From: Elmis aenea
Lineage: Eukaryota; Arthropoda; Insecta; Coleoptera; Elmidae
Assembly (NCBI GenBank): GCA_947652605.1
Contig: OX393583.1
Span: forward strand, 10,953,222 to 11,017,221
Direction of reading: 5' to 3'
DNA: 64,000 nucleotides
The notes below the pieces were generated by a model. It saw only the letters and a program-made list of their open reading frames with translations, had not been told where the DNA came from and searched no databases. Shown here piece by piece: positions 43,482 to 54,403 of this stretch. The first letter of the stretch is position 1, and every line of letters begins with the position of its first letter. The position numbers and the translations under genes are program-made.

Positions 43482-44014
43482 CTTGGATAAAAAATGGGTA
43501 TACGTTTTATATTTAATTTTGCGGTTTTTGCCCTTTGAACAAATTTGTTTAGTGTTGATTTTTAAAACAATAACACCAAAAATTAAATATAATATACTGC
43601 TAAGAGAAGAGAGCGAAAACAAATTCTTTCGAATTAGTCGCAAAACGGCAGTAAAATAAAAATATTTTTTTTTACTGTAATCGAGTCTTACATAAAAATA
43701 TCTAAACATAATCTTTATAAATGTTTTTCATTTTTACAACAATAACGGAGATATGACACATTATAATCATGACAAAAAATTTTTTTTTTTTTTCATTTTT
43801 TCGAGCAATTGTTTTCGAGCAATTTTCCTCACCCCGTTATCTCTATACGAATAAACGTAACCCTTATATGCACACCATCATAGCCTTCTTTAGTTAGTAA
43901 CTATAGAAGGCTGTGACACCATGGTCTGGCTGGACCAATTTCAAGTTTGAATGTATTTTTCTCATAGAAATATATTTTTTTGTGTTTTCTGTTTTTTGGG
44001 ATTGGTTTTTAGAA
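43482..44014. other. Non-coding leader of the piggyBac relic
   Basis: Holds TTCGAGCAATTGTTTTCGAGCAATT (43800-43826), words also seen at 15700-15800 and 16880. The piggyBac 5' terminus with TTAA could not be fixed. Confidence 0.4.
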
Positions 44015-45043
44015 ATGGAAAGGGAAGAAGTTGATGGAGTTTGGGCAACACGACCTCGTAATTTACGTCCAAATCAAAAAGACGGCTTTTACCAAAGATT
44101 AGCAAATACAATTGCCAGTGATTTGGAACGTGAACGTGATCGTGACTATGATGAACCTATAAACAATTCATTTCAAGGCAATTATAATGATGATGATTCG
44201 GATTACTTACTCAACTAATGAGGATGATGCGTTCGACATAGAACCTAAATTGTTGATTGAAGCGGAAGATCCTATCGATAGTGATGATGACGATGTGCCC
44301 GCTGCTAACGAACCAATTGATCAGCCACAAGTTACAATGTTGATTGCAAAAATAGATACCAACGATTCGTACTTCGTTGGAAAAGATGGCACTAAGTGGC
44401 ACAACGCAGAACCTCCAACAAGTTGACAACGCATACATAATGTTGCGGCAGTCAAGATCTGGGCCAGTTGACAGAAACTCAATTCCAGTAGACGTTTCGA
44501 AAGTTTTTAGCAGTAACATGGCATTTATAATTTTGAAAGAGACAAATCGGAAGGCAATGGAAACGGTGACCGAGAATCCGCAGAAAAAATAACAACGTTT
44601 GGAAGTTATTGACCAACGTAGAACTTGATGGGTACCTGGCTATACCTACTCATTGCAGCAGGCGTTAGCCACAATAATTTCCAGCATACCAGTGAACTGT
44701 TGAAGCCAAATAACCTTCCAATTTTTCGTGCTACGATATCTCCCTCTCGATTTAGGTCTATTTCTCGTTATATTAGATTTGATAACGTAGCTACTCGTGC
44801 ATTTCGCGCGGAGACTGATAAGACCGCAGTCATTACCGATATTTGGCTAATTTTAACTCAGGATCAAGTGGAACTGCTCTTTTTGAGAACAAGACATGCT
44901 GTCACATTTGCCATAAAGACAACAAAGTGTTTCGCAAAACTCGGTTTCTATGTTCAGAATGTACGAAGCCAGTTTGCGTTCAACACTCCCGTGCATATCA
45001 TAAATGTTTTACGTGCATCAATGAGAAAACTTACGATAAATAA
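44015..45043 (+). pseudogene. piggyBac transposase, frameshifted and internally deleted
   Basis: Starts MEREEVDGVWATRPRN (44015). A frameshift near 44210 leads into EDDAFDIEPKLLIEAEDPID, SDDDD, VGKDGTKWHNAEPP. Shifts near 44420 give RSGPVDRNS and AFIILKETNRKAMET, and later SELLKPNNLPIFRATISPSR, FRSISRYIRFDN, FRAETDKTAVITDIW, i.e. the acidic N-terminus and the beginning of the DDE_Tnp_1_7 domain. At about 44855 it jumps to the C-terminal cysteine-rich finger (CCHICHKDNK, CSECTKPVCVQHS, YHKCFTC) and a stop at 45043. The catalytic Asp-bearing core is deleted. Four or more frame breaks. Confidence 0.9.
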
Positions 45044-45111
45044 TTTACTATAAAAATAAAACAATAAAATGTAATTTCCTATTCCAATTAGACAATAACA
45101 AAAAAGGAAAG

Positions 45112-45155
45112 GGGGCGCCTTGATGCTGTGCGCATCGTGCCTTGGGCCGGCCCTG
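45112..45155 (-). repeat. Solitary hAT terminus
   Basis: Minus strand from 45155: CAGGGCCGGCCCAAGGCACG, then GCACAGCATCAAGGCGCCCC. This is a typical hAT end; the matching other end was not located. Confidence 0.55.
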
Positions 45156-45172
45156 GAATATGTACGTTAGTA

Positions 45173-45697
45173 TCGGGTGATCGAAAATGATTGATGCCAA
45201 GGGTGTTAGGAACTTTGTTCGAACGGATGGTAACCCATAGGGGAAAACCAGTAGCGTAGGAAAAAAAGTTTGTATTGACAGAACGGGTAATAATATTCTC
45301 CATTTAAATACGACCTACAGTTTTTACTGACAAAAAGATTTGCAAAGCTCTTTGTTTAAAAGAATTAGCTCCATAAAAACAATTAAGTGAGGCTACCTTA
45401 AATCAGTTCCTTTATTTATATGTATACATTATGTAAATATTGGTCACACACCAAATGACAGAACAACCTAAACGCACAGAAAACGAAAAACTGATAACTG
45501 ATTTTTACGAAAAGATGCAAATTAAAACGAAAAGCTACTAACCGCACACGAAATGACAGGTCAACCTGAACGTCACAGAAAACGTCAATAATACTACGCC
45601 ACTGATATCCTAGTTTTACACTGAGATACCAACTAAAACTTGGTTATTTAATTTTCGGTCTGAAGTTAGCGGGTATCAGTCATTGTTGATCACCCGA
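45173..45697. mobile_element. 525-bp TA-flanked MITE, TCGGGTGATC ends
   Basis: Ends TCGGGTGATCGAAAATGATT and AGTCATTGTTGATCACCCGA are inverses with a few differences, TA on both sides. No coding. A repeated AACCTGAACG/AACCTAAACGCACAGAAAACG motif lies at 45462 and 45564. Confidence 0.82.
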
Positions 45698-45699
45698 TA

Positions 45700-47039
45700 T
45701 ATCAGCTTTATTGTTTCTTCGCTTATTTGCCCGCATTATTTAATTTAAGCACCCACTCACCCACTGCTTTTATACTTTATTCTACTCTACTGTCGCTTTT
45801 GTTGAGTTTCCATCGCTGTATAAGGACAGCCTCAAATTATTTGATTTTCAATACTTAATCGATTATCGTATTATCAACTAAAGTATTACCTACGCTGCAA
45901 CTTGTTGGTTCCTTATTAACTTCATTAATTTTGTTTTTTAGGACCTTCATATTAAATATTTTCAAATAATTCTAGTTACAGCCTTTGTTATCAATTCTGG
46001 CTATTCGCACTCAATAAGATTTTATCAGCGAAACATTAAATATTGATTTTTTTTCCTTCCCATATTGCATCCATTAAGAGATGTTATCTATTTTATGATT
46101 TCGTCAAGTATTAAATTGAAAAGAATAGCAGCAACTCAGCGAGTCCGCGTATAGGATTGTTGAAACACTTGCATAATATTTAACTGTGTTAAAACCTAAA
46201 TATTTTACCAGAAATTAATTGTACAAAATAATCAATCATGTTAAGAAATGTTTTTTTTAATTATTCCTAAATTTAGGAAGGATTTGGTGTACAGATTTGC
46301 AAAAGCTGAGTTTTGAAGGCCTAAGCAGTAAATTGAAATCACACAACAGTTTTTACCTTGATATATTTTTGCATTTTCTAAAATTTAATTGATATAAACA
46401 AAGAAGCAATCACTTATAATATTAACTATTACAAGTACCAGTTACATTTTTAGAAATAAAAAATGATTTTTGTTGAAAATTGTCTTATAAAATATATGAA
46501 GGAATAAATTAGGTCAGTTATTTTTTGTGCAGAAAGCGATATAGGAATATGTTTGCTTAATTTCTAAGAAACATCTCAATGTTATTTAAAATTTGACGAT
46601 GAAGCCTATATCCAGAAATTTTCCCTTTAATTACAACGATTTCTATTTCCTTCACGCATTAGAAATTGGAAATGTAATAAAAACTAAATGGACAAAAAAG
46701 ACCTTGCACGATAGAATTGTGTTATGAAATAAAGCAAGATTATAAATAACAAAACTAAATTAAATATTATTAGCAAAATTAGGAATTAATATTTTAAATT
46801 TTCACATCAGTTACCAATATTAGATAATGTTCAAAAGATTTGATAAAAAAGATAGTTGTATTATTCGTACGATTACTACCAAATATAGTACAAAATGCCC
46901 CAAATTTCAAGTGTTTGCTTAAGATTTTTCTGGTAAAACGAAGGTAATTTTTCATTACTTAGTTATAATTTATATCCTAAGAGAATGACATGTAGGAACT
47001 TTAGGTACAGCGTAGAATTAAAATTTAAAATTTTTACAT
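45700..47039. other. Non-coding
   Basis: About 1.3 kb of A+T-rich DNA without recognisable frames, ends or repeats. Confidence 0.4.
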
Positions 47040-47050
47040 CCGAAGTTTTA

Positions 47051-47320
47051 TATCATTAACACCTTCGCGAACAGCGGCTGCATATGCAGTCATTTTGGAG
47101 TGATAAACTGGGACACTTCTGCATATGCAGTCAGAGTGAATCAGTCCAGGAGTAGCGTTTTGCGTTTAAATATATGTAGATATACATTAACTGTCCCTAA
47201 ATATTCCATGTAAACCCGGGGCACTGTGCATATGTATTTTTTAACAGCATTTGTAAACAACCCCTTCTGTTGAAATAAAAACTCTACTCATAGAGCCATG
47301 ACTGCATTTGCAGACGCGTC
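47051..47320. repeat. GCATATGCAG-rich segment, possible piggyBac-type end
   Basis: TTAACACCTTCGCGAACAG at 47056 followed by CTGCATATGCAGTCA twice (47078, 47122), GTGCATATG (47227) and GACTGCATTTGCAGACG (47300). A TTAA-begun terminus with repeated internal palindrome would suit a piggyBac-type MITE, but no matching right end was found. Confidence 0.4.
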
Positions 47321-47443
47321 TCAGTGTGTTTATATGCGTTGAAATAAGAGGTGCGCTTATTGGCGTCTTCTGCAAGTACCTACAGTTTATTTTCTTAATT
47401 TTGTACATATTTATATACAAAATATGTATTTATTTAGGCATAA

Positions 47444-48190
47444 ATGAATCTTTTGCAGATGGTAGTGCTGCAATTCAATCTAGACGGATGGGCAGATACC
47501 TTAAGTAGATATAATATGAATATTAATACAACAAAGACAAAGGCTATGGTTATAACGAAAATTCATGAACCAGGTACAATTATGCTAGACCGAAAAAAGA
47601 TAGAACAGATAGGGAATTTTAAATATTTAGGAACGACAATTGCAAAAAATGGTAAATTGTAGGAAGATCTAAATAACAGAATAGCGGCAGCGACGAAATT
47701 TCACTACGCCAATAAATGTTTGATAAGCAAGAAGGCGATATCAAAAGAAACGAAGACGCGAGTTTTTAATGCAGTGTACGTACCAATTCTCACGTACAGT
47801 TCAGAAACTTGGACACTAACACAAAAACAAAAACAAATAACAGTAACGAAAAAATTCGAAATAACTTAGGAGTAACAGATATTAAGAAAAAGACGGAGAC
47901 GCATCAGTTAAGATGACTTGGACATCTACTTCGCATGCCAGAAAGTAAATACGCGAAAATAGGATGGAAAATGAAGATGGAAGGAAAAAGAAATAGAGGA
48001 AGACCAAGAATAAAATGGGAAAAAGAAGTGAGACACAGACTAGAGAAAAAGGAGTCAGCTGGAGAGATGTGCCACAGTTAGCTAACGGTAGGCAGGGGGG
48101 GAGTGAAGAAATATAACACAAAAATTGAAGTGACACCAAACGGTACAAGAGGAACCGAATAAGAAGGAGAAGAAGAGAGAAGAAGAAGAT
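47444..48190 (+). pseudogene. LINE reverse transcriptase 3' part and tail
   Basis: Reads GWADTLSRYNMNINTTKTKA, IMLDRKKIEQIGNFKYLGTT, IAKNGKL, stop, then IAAATKFHYANKC, VFNAVYVPILTYSSETWTLT, and after a shift LRMPESKYAKIGWKM, RNRGRPRIKWEKEV, VPQLANGR, NGTRGTE. This is the RT thumb and the post-RT segment of an insect LINE, starting downstream of the YADD box. 5'-truncated, with stops and shifts. Its last words (GGTACAAGAGGAACCGAATA) recur as isolated tails at 35767 and 48331. Confidence 0.85.
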
Positions 48191-49486
48191 GTTCAATACT
48201 GAAATAAATTCATTTCATACATATGTTTAGTTAAAATTCACCTATCTTTTTTTAATGGATCTCTTGTCATATTTTTAAACTAGTTTTAAGACTGTCGTCT
48301 TCAACACGAGTTTAAAAACAATAATAGTCAACACCAAAAGGTACAAGAGAAACCGATTAAGAAGAAAAAGAAGATGATGAATCCAAAATAAAAAGCATGT
48401 TTATTGCAAATATACGAAGATGTGATATATTTTTTGTTTATTATAGAATAAAGATTGTTTGGGTACAATTATTGCCTCCATGCTTTTTTTATTTGCCTAT
48501 CTAAGTAGATAAATAGATTTTTTAAAGATTTTTTGCTATTGTTTTTACTAATTTATACTTTTTTCAAATAATGTAATGATATGGAACTTAAGCAAACATC
48601 TCAAAGAAACTAAAGTAACACCTGAAGTAAAATGATAATTTTATGTTTCAAAGTAGTACTTTTGCTTTGAAAAATTTTGTTCTTAAAAGGTTTATGAAAA
48701 GTTAATGGTAATAAGGCTTTTACAGTATCCAAACTTTAACGCATTTTTAATATTTTTGTAGTCACTAAACCAACGTAAATTAAAATACTTACTAAAAGCC
48801 TCCGGATTTTTTACTGTTTGGAAGTGATGCCGTAACGTTTTCATTACCTATACGAATACAATTTTTATCGCAGATTGTTCTCTTAATCATCATATAAAAG
48901 CATAATTCGCGGTCAATGTGGTTTGGAAAAAAGCGTGTTACATGATCAACCTTTGCTTTTTGCAACACGTGGCGTAAAAATGCTATACACATAATTATGT
49001 AATTGTGCAGTAGCTAATAAAAAATCATGCGGATATTGTGATCTAAACAAACCGAATTGAAAATATGTATAGCTACAACAAATATACAAGAAAATTAGAA
49101 GGGGGCGCAATAAAAGATATGGAAAAGCGGGGTGCAATAAAATTTGATACTTATAGAAAAGGGGTCGAAAATACAACAAGGTTAAGAAACACTGGCTAAA
49201 GCTATTGCACGATTGTTAACGTTTTAACTAAAATACAAGTTTTAATTAAAAATTTCAGAGCTTAAAAGTATGAAGTCAAAACGTATATATTGTCAATTTT
49301 AGTACTTCAGGTAAGTTTTAACTAGTTTTTTGTGAGTTTCTGGACAAGGCACACTGTAAAACATGTACATAACCTTAAAATACCGGTTGACAAAATATTG
49401 GGTGTAACATAAATACGATGGTCCATCTATCCTCTTACATGAGGAAAGACGGACCACATTTGTGGAGGACAGATGGACCTATATAC
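48191..49486. other. Non-coding with a second LINE tail
   Basis: At 48331-48377 CACCAAAAGGTACAAGAGAA, ACCGATTAAGAAG is a second short copy of the preceding LINE's 3' tail. The rest shows nothing recognised. Near 49395-49495 an inverted pair (GTGTAACATAAATACGATGGTCCA) may be a repeat end. Confidence 0.5.
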
Positions 49487-49770
49487 CGGGTGTAACTGAA
49501 ATCAGGCTCACCCCCTTTTTTTTCTTTAGTTTTGAATTTAGACAAATGAAATTTTAGACATGTAACATTTGCAAAAAACTGGATTATTTGAACATAGGTA
49601 CACTTTTGTTTCACTTCCGGTTTCGCCGGAAATGGCCATAACTTTGTTATTTTAAATGGAACACCCTGTATATTTTTACATTTTTGGAAAGAGGAAACGA
49701 TTTTGGATACAACTGTACCATTTTGGTTAATTTTTATAACCTCAAATAATTTTTTGACAAAAATTTAAGT
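49487..49770 (-). repeat. ~285-bp repeat, inverted copy of 31605-31895
   Basis: On the minus strand it carries the same ordered blocks as 31605-31895 (AAAATTATTTGAGGTTATAA, CAGGGTGTTCCATTTAAAAT, TTTCCGGCGAAACCGGAAGT, then AACTAAAGAAAAAAAAGGGG). Non-coding. Confidence 0.85.
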
Positions 49771-50858
49771 TTTTATTAAGTGTGCCGTTAATTTACATTG
49801 TAATATACTTTCACAAATAAATATGAAATTATAAAACATACCAAGATTATTAATATTTGTACTCATATTTCCGTAGCGTCGTCATATAACGACAGCTCCT
49901 AAGTCAGGACCTGCGTCCTGTAATTTAATAAAAAGTGATTTTTCATGTATCTATGGCCATTTTTAAACAACTGATTGAATTTCAAAACATTTTGATAAAT
50001 ATTTCTTAATTCCGGAGAATAGGGGTTAAGTATTACTTTTTTCTAGGAATGGTTTAATTTTTTAGAAGAAAAAAAGTATGCTAAAACACAAACATAGCAG
50101 TTTTGTCAAGTTTATCTTTATTGAGCGCTATAGATATCTTGGATGTGACATAGCTATTTTGTACTTATTAAATAATATTAATAATCAATCCATTGTTATT
50201 CAATTTTAATAAGGATTTGTGACAGGAATATATGCATTTTTATTTATTAAATATGTTTCAGCTCGAGTATCTCTGATTATTTGCTTTTATTTTACAGATT
50301 TAATTTAATCGGCTTGCACATACTTGACTTAAAAAACTCTAATTTAGTATGTGTTTGGTAATTCCAGATGCACACATAGGTACACATTATGTAATTAGTA
50401 ATTACATACAGATTGTGCATATGGGTGCATAACAATGACGAAATAATGTATTTAGCCTGCGCCAGATAAACGGTATGGAAGTAAAAACCTCAATCCTGTC
50501 TATAAATTCACTTTATCATTATATTCTATTGGGTGAAATTTAAGCCAATGCCGCAGCTAGATTTCGTTATAGGAGGGGCTTACGTAATAGACCCGCTTTT
50601 TCTGTAATTGCTGCAAATCTGCTCTGGAGCATGAGGAGACAAAATTACCCGCTGCAGTTGATATGCTGCAGTGTTTTTTTTTTTGTATCTAAGGTAACTC
50701 GTAACTATGACGATTTCAAATCTGCGGTTGTTCTTAGAAATGAAACCGATATTGTTTATCTATTTATTTACTACTCAATTGTTTGACGGTAATCTGTTGG
50801 TCACGCAATTTTATGTAACTATGATTTTGATGACGACTGACTACGTTCAACGTGAATA
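49771..50858. other. Non-coding
   Basis: No recognised features in about 1.1 kb, other than a short G+C-richer patch near 50550-50680 containing CGCTGCAGTTGATATGCTGC. Confidence 0.4.
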
Positions 50859-50860
50859 TA

Positions 50861-51793
50861 CAGGGTGATTGAAAGTCGAGTTTAGGCATGGGGATCTCGC
50901 TTATTATAATAGCTAGAGTATAAGTTTAAATTTGGCAAAGTTGCTAAATTCGATACTCATTGATAATTGATAATCCAAGGAGAAACTGGAAATATCTCAA
51001 ACGGTATCCGAGAAAATTAGGAAAAACTGGAAAATACGATTTTTGAAAATCATCTGTAACTCCTTTGGAGTTTGAAATATTTTAAATGTGTAAAAAAGTT
51101 GCCCAAGCAACTTTTTACGCCGAATCGGATGGTAGTCACAAATTTTTCCTAGGTCGATTCGTTTTTGTTTTAGACAACCAACTTTGTTCTTTCTTATTGG
51201 CAGCATATCGCGTTTTTCTTCGTTATTAAAGTTCATTTTTAGGACTAACAGGCCTTTAAAACTTTTAGATTGTTGATCGGTTGTCATGGAAACAACATAA
51301 ACTACAATGACCGGCCAACCTGATTTATAATGGTTATTGTTTAAAACGTATTTTTTGAAATTTGACAATGAAAGAAAAAGTAAAATACTACCATGTGTGA
51401 TTCATCAATGGATTTAGAAAAATAAATGCTATTTGATTATGTAAATAGCAAAAATTGCGCCCATAAGAAAAAACAAAGTTGTTTGTTATAAAACAAAAAC
51501 GAATCGATCTAGGAAAAATTTGTGATCACCGTCCGATTCGACTTAAAAAGTTGCTTGGGCAATGTTTTAACACATTTAAAATATTTCGTACTCCAAAGGA
51601 GTTATAGACGATTTTCAAAAATCGTATTTTCCAGTTTTTCCTAATTTTCTCGAATACCGTTTGAGATATTTCCAATTTCTCTTTGGATTATCAATGAGCA
51701 CGAAATTTAGCAACTTTGCCAAATTTAAACCTATACTCTAGCTATTATAATAAGCGAGATCCCCATGCTTAAACTCGAATTTCAATCACCCTG
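50861..51793. mobile_element. 933-bp palindromic CAGGGTGATTGAAAG element
   Basis: CAGGGTGATTGAAAGTCGAG and CTCGAATTTCAATCACCCTG with TA flanks. Inverted arms of roughly 340 bases (GGGGATCTCGCTTATTATAA at 50891 against its inverse at 51745, TTGCCCAAGCAACTTTTTA at 51100 against TAAAAAGTTGCTTGGGCAA at 51544). A 123-codon frame on the minus strand (50997-51368) spans arm and loop and has no family resemblance. A single broken end of this family lies at 20700-20755. Confidence 0.92.
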
Positions 51794-51795
51794 TA

Positions 51796-52198
51796 TAAAA
51801 ATTGCAACACTGTCTGGAGTTGCAGTTTTGACAAAAAACGGAATGTAAATATGTAGCTACCTATTATAATCTATTTGTGAACTAATTTATTCTCAAGCAA
51901 AGCCATGCAAATAGGCTAGCTGTAAAAAAATATTAAAACTTACTGTAGGACTTTAACTGTTAAACGTTAAAAATTAATTATTGTAGCCAGCAAAGAATTT
52001 TTCTTATAATTGTTTGTATAATTGTAGAAAAAGGTTAATACAAAATTAGCAGCATGTTTTCTATCAATTTTTTTGTAGGAAATACGGCACCACGTAAGCA
52101 AAAAAAGTTATATAAACCATAGTCGAAAACTCGATGGTTATCGATTTATAGAGAGAGTTTCAAAAAATGTCATAAGCAATGTACCCAAATTACCCAAT
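51796..52198. other. Non-coding
   Basis: Nothing recognised. Confidence 0.4.
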
Positions 52199-52200
52199 TA

Positions 52201-53050
52201 GGGTAAGTCCGGGATAGATGCCCCACCTTGTTAGATGCTAATATTTTCTGGACATAGGAGTGTAAACTATGGTTGTAATTGTAACTACCGTTGTATGACA
52301 ACTCTATGTATATTATTTTATTTAAACATGATAATTTACACTGTTATAAACTTATATGATTCAAAAATTAAAAACTTAAAATATGAGCATTTGCCATCTT
52401 CACCAAACTGTCGGGCAAAGATGCCTCACTAGTATAGGTGTAGATGCCCCTACGAAAATAATATGTAATTACAAATTAATAAACAGAAACTAAACATATT
52501 AACAATTAAGTACTTATTTCTTTTTTAATGTCAGTATTTTTCCACACAAATTACAAAGATTTTCATATTTAGAACAGCATTCATGGGACCATTTGTTGCA
52601 GTGCATGCACTGAACCCATACTCATCATTCCATTTTGTGTTTGTGTACTTTTCCCCACACCCAACACATGTAGGGCATCTTCCCCTATCGTCCGGTATAG
52701 ATGCCCCAGCCAAATATTAAATTTAAATTTTGCGCCAGAATATGTACTTTGGCACGAATACTAACCTATTGTATGCCTAAATGTATTGCACTACAAAAAC
52801 AATGATAAAAGTACTTTATCATGATATGCGTGTACAAGCAAACCATAGTGATAAATTTTGTGAAGCTCTAAAAATGAATTTTTGCGAATAACTTGCCCGA
52901 ATAAGGTTTTTTAAAAAAAAAATTGCACTGCACCCAATCACATACGCAATACAAACCAACCCTTAAAAAGCCAGCGCAACCTGTCCGTTAATAACGAAAT
53001 TATTTTGATGGGGCATCTTCGGCGTTGGGGCATCTATCCCGGACGTACCC
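52201..53050 (-). mobile_element. GGGTAAGTCCGGGATAGATGC element (pogo-type) with GATGCCCC repeats
   Basis: Ends GGGTAAGTCCGGGATAGATG and CATCTATCCCGGACGTACCC, TA on both sides. The motif GATGCCCC or its variants recurs at 52217, 52420, 52445, 52700 and, inverted, at 53010-53030. It contains the zinc-finger C-terminus of a pogo-type transposase on the minus strand. 850 bp. Confidence 0.85.
52514..52713 (-). pseudogene. pogo-type transposase C-terminal cysteine-rich finger
   Basis: Minus strand reads CPTCVGCGEKYTNTKWNDEY, then after a single frameshift near 52616 VQCMHCNKWSHECC, KYENLCNLCGKIL, TLKKK and stop. The C..CG..Y..TK...W.QC..C..W.H..C......C..C pattern is the PHD-like finger found at the C-terminus of many insect pogo/jerky-type (DDE_1) transposases. 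Only this tail is preserved. Family naming is from motif memory. Confidence 0.72.
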
Positions 53051-53052
53051 TA

Positions 53053-54110
53053 ACATATTTATACAAGATCAGTTAATGTTAGAACGTATAAAAAGTCTAT
53101 TAAGTGGTGCGCGAAATAGGTCTGGAGATTGTTTTATGTTCGGTATTTATAGAAATACAATATCGATATTTAATATATATCAATATTTCGATATACATGG
53201 TGTGCACATAAGGATTAAGTAATTTCGTTTATAAGAATTACAAAAAAATGCAATTAATGCGTGATTGCGCAATCATAGTCACTTAAAAACGGTTTACCCG
53301 TCTGGTACCTAACCTAATAAGTATTTTATTAATAAAGAAGGTGTGAAAATTTATCACATCTTATTGAATGATTTCTTTTAGTTATTTCTGCACTAATTTT
53401 TCATAATGAATTAATTCCACAAAATTACGTGTGAACCAAATGCGTTCATTACCCGTTGCCAGAAATCCGTTACGTTACTCTTTTCTTGACAAAAATTCCG
53501 CAAACAAAACAAACGAAACATAAATAACAGTAGTAAATATTCATTTATTCATGGTTTTCTTCGAGCTGATGCTTTTTCTCAGTTGTCTATTGCAACAATT
53601 ACTACTGGATACATCCAATTGTTCGGCAAAGAGATGATGCCCGTCAAATGGGTCCTAAACGCGATAGTTTTACGACCGTGTCTAGGGGCAATATTTTAGA
53701 GAAATTGTCAACATTTATGTCCTACTGTATAAGTCCCGCTGTGAAGTCAGGACAAGTTTATTAGGATTGTAAGTATTTGACTTTCGAATGCTCGGGAGAG
53801 TAATTTGGTGAAACGTGCTGCAACTAACTGTCTGTTATCATAAACGCCCAAAGTGCCTTCAAAGCACTTTATTTTAAAATCGCTTACTCATAGTACCTAA
53901 GTTACACAAAAGTAGCTGTTTAGGAAATCGTCTCTTCTTCCATCACAATACTACAAAAAGAGCATTCGCGGATTATCCGTGAAGGTAATTAAAGATTTGA
54001 ATTTAAATTGATTAAAAAATTACCCTGCTCTAATACAGGGTGAAGTAAGTTGAAGTAACCCAAGTAGCACAATGATATTGGCCTAATATTTGCCAAATAT
54101 TGTAACGCGC
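53053..54110. other. Non-coding
   Basis: No recognised features. A lone CAGGGTGAAGTAAGTTGAAG lies at 54037. Confidence 0.4.
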
Positions 54111-54119
54111 GCCCAATAT

Positions 54120-54387
54120 TGGCAACATTCAGCCTATATAGGCTTTTTCTAGTTTTTAAATGAACTACCAATATCGGACAACTCAATGTTAATATATTAT
54201 TGGTCCAATATGTTTATATTATTTGATGATTATTTCCAGTTTATTTTTATTGATTTGACATAAACAAATTATATTTACCCTATATTGTCTGGCAACATTT
54301 AGCAAATATAGGTCTTTTCAAGTTTTTTAATGAACAACCAATATCAGAAAACTCAATGTCAGTATGTTATCAGTCCAATATGTTTAA
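54120..54387 (+). repeat. Direct repeat of ~98 bp, two copies
   Basis: Unit 1 (54120-54217) and unit 2 (54290-54387) share TGGCAACATT.AGC, TATAGG, AACTCAATGT and GTCCAATATGTTTA in the same order. They are spaced by about 72 bases containing a partial third similarity. The hAT at 54404 is inserted just beyond unit 2. Confidence 0.8.
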
Positions 54388-54403
54388 ATTGTTTTGTAGC
54401 AGA

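Noticed and set aside
50997..51368. 123-codon minus-strand frame
   Set aside because: It spans arm and loop of a palindromic element and the arm's inverse would encode part of it backwards; no family resemblance.
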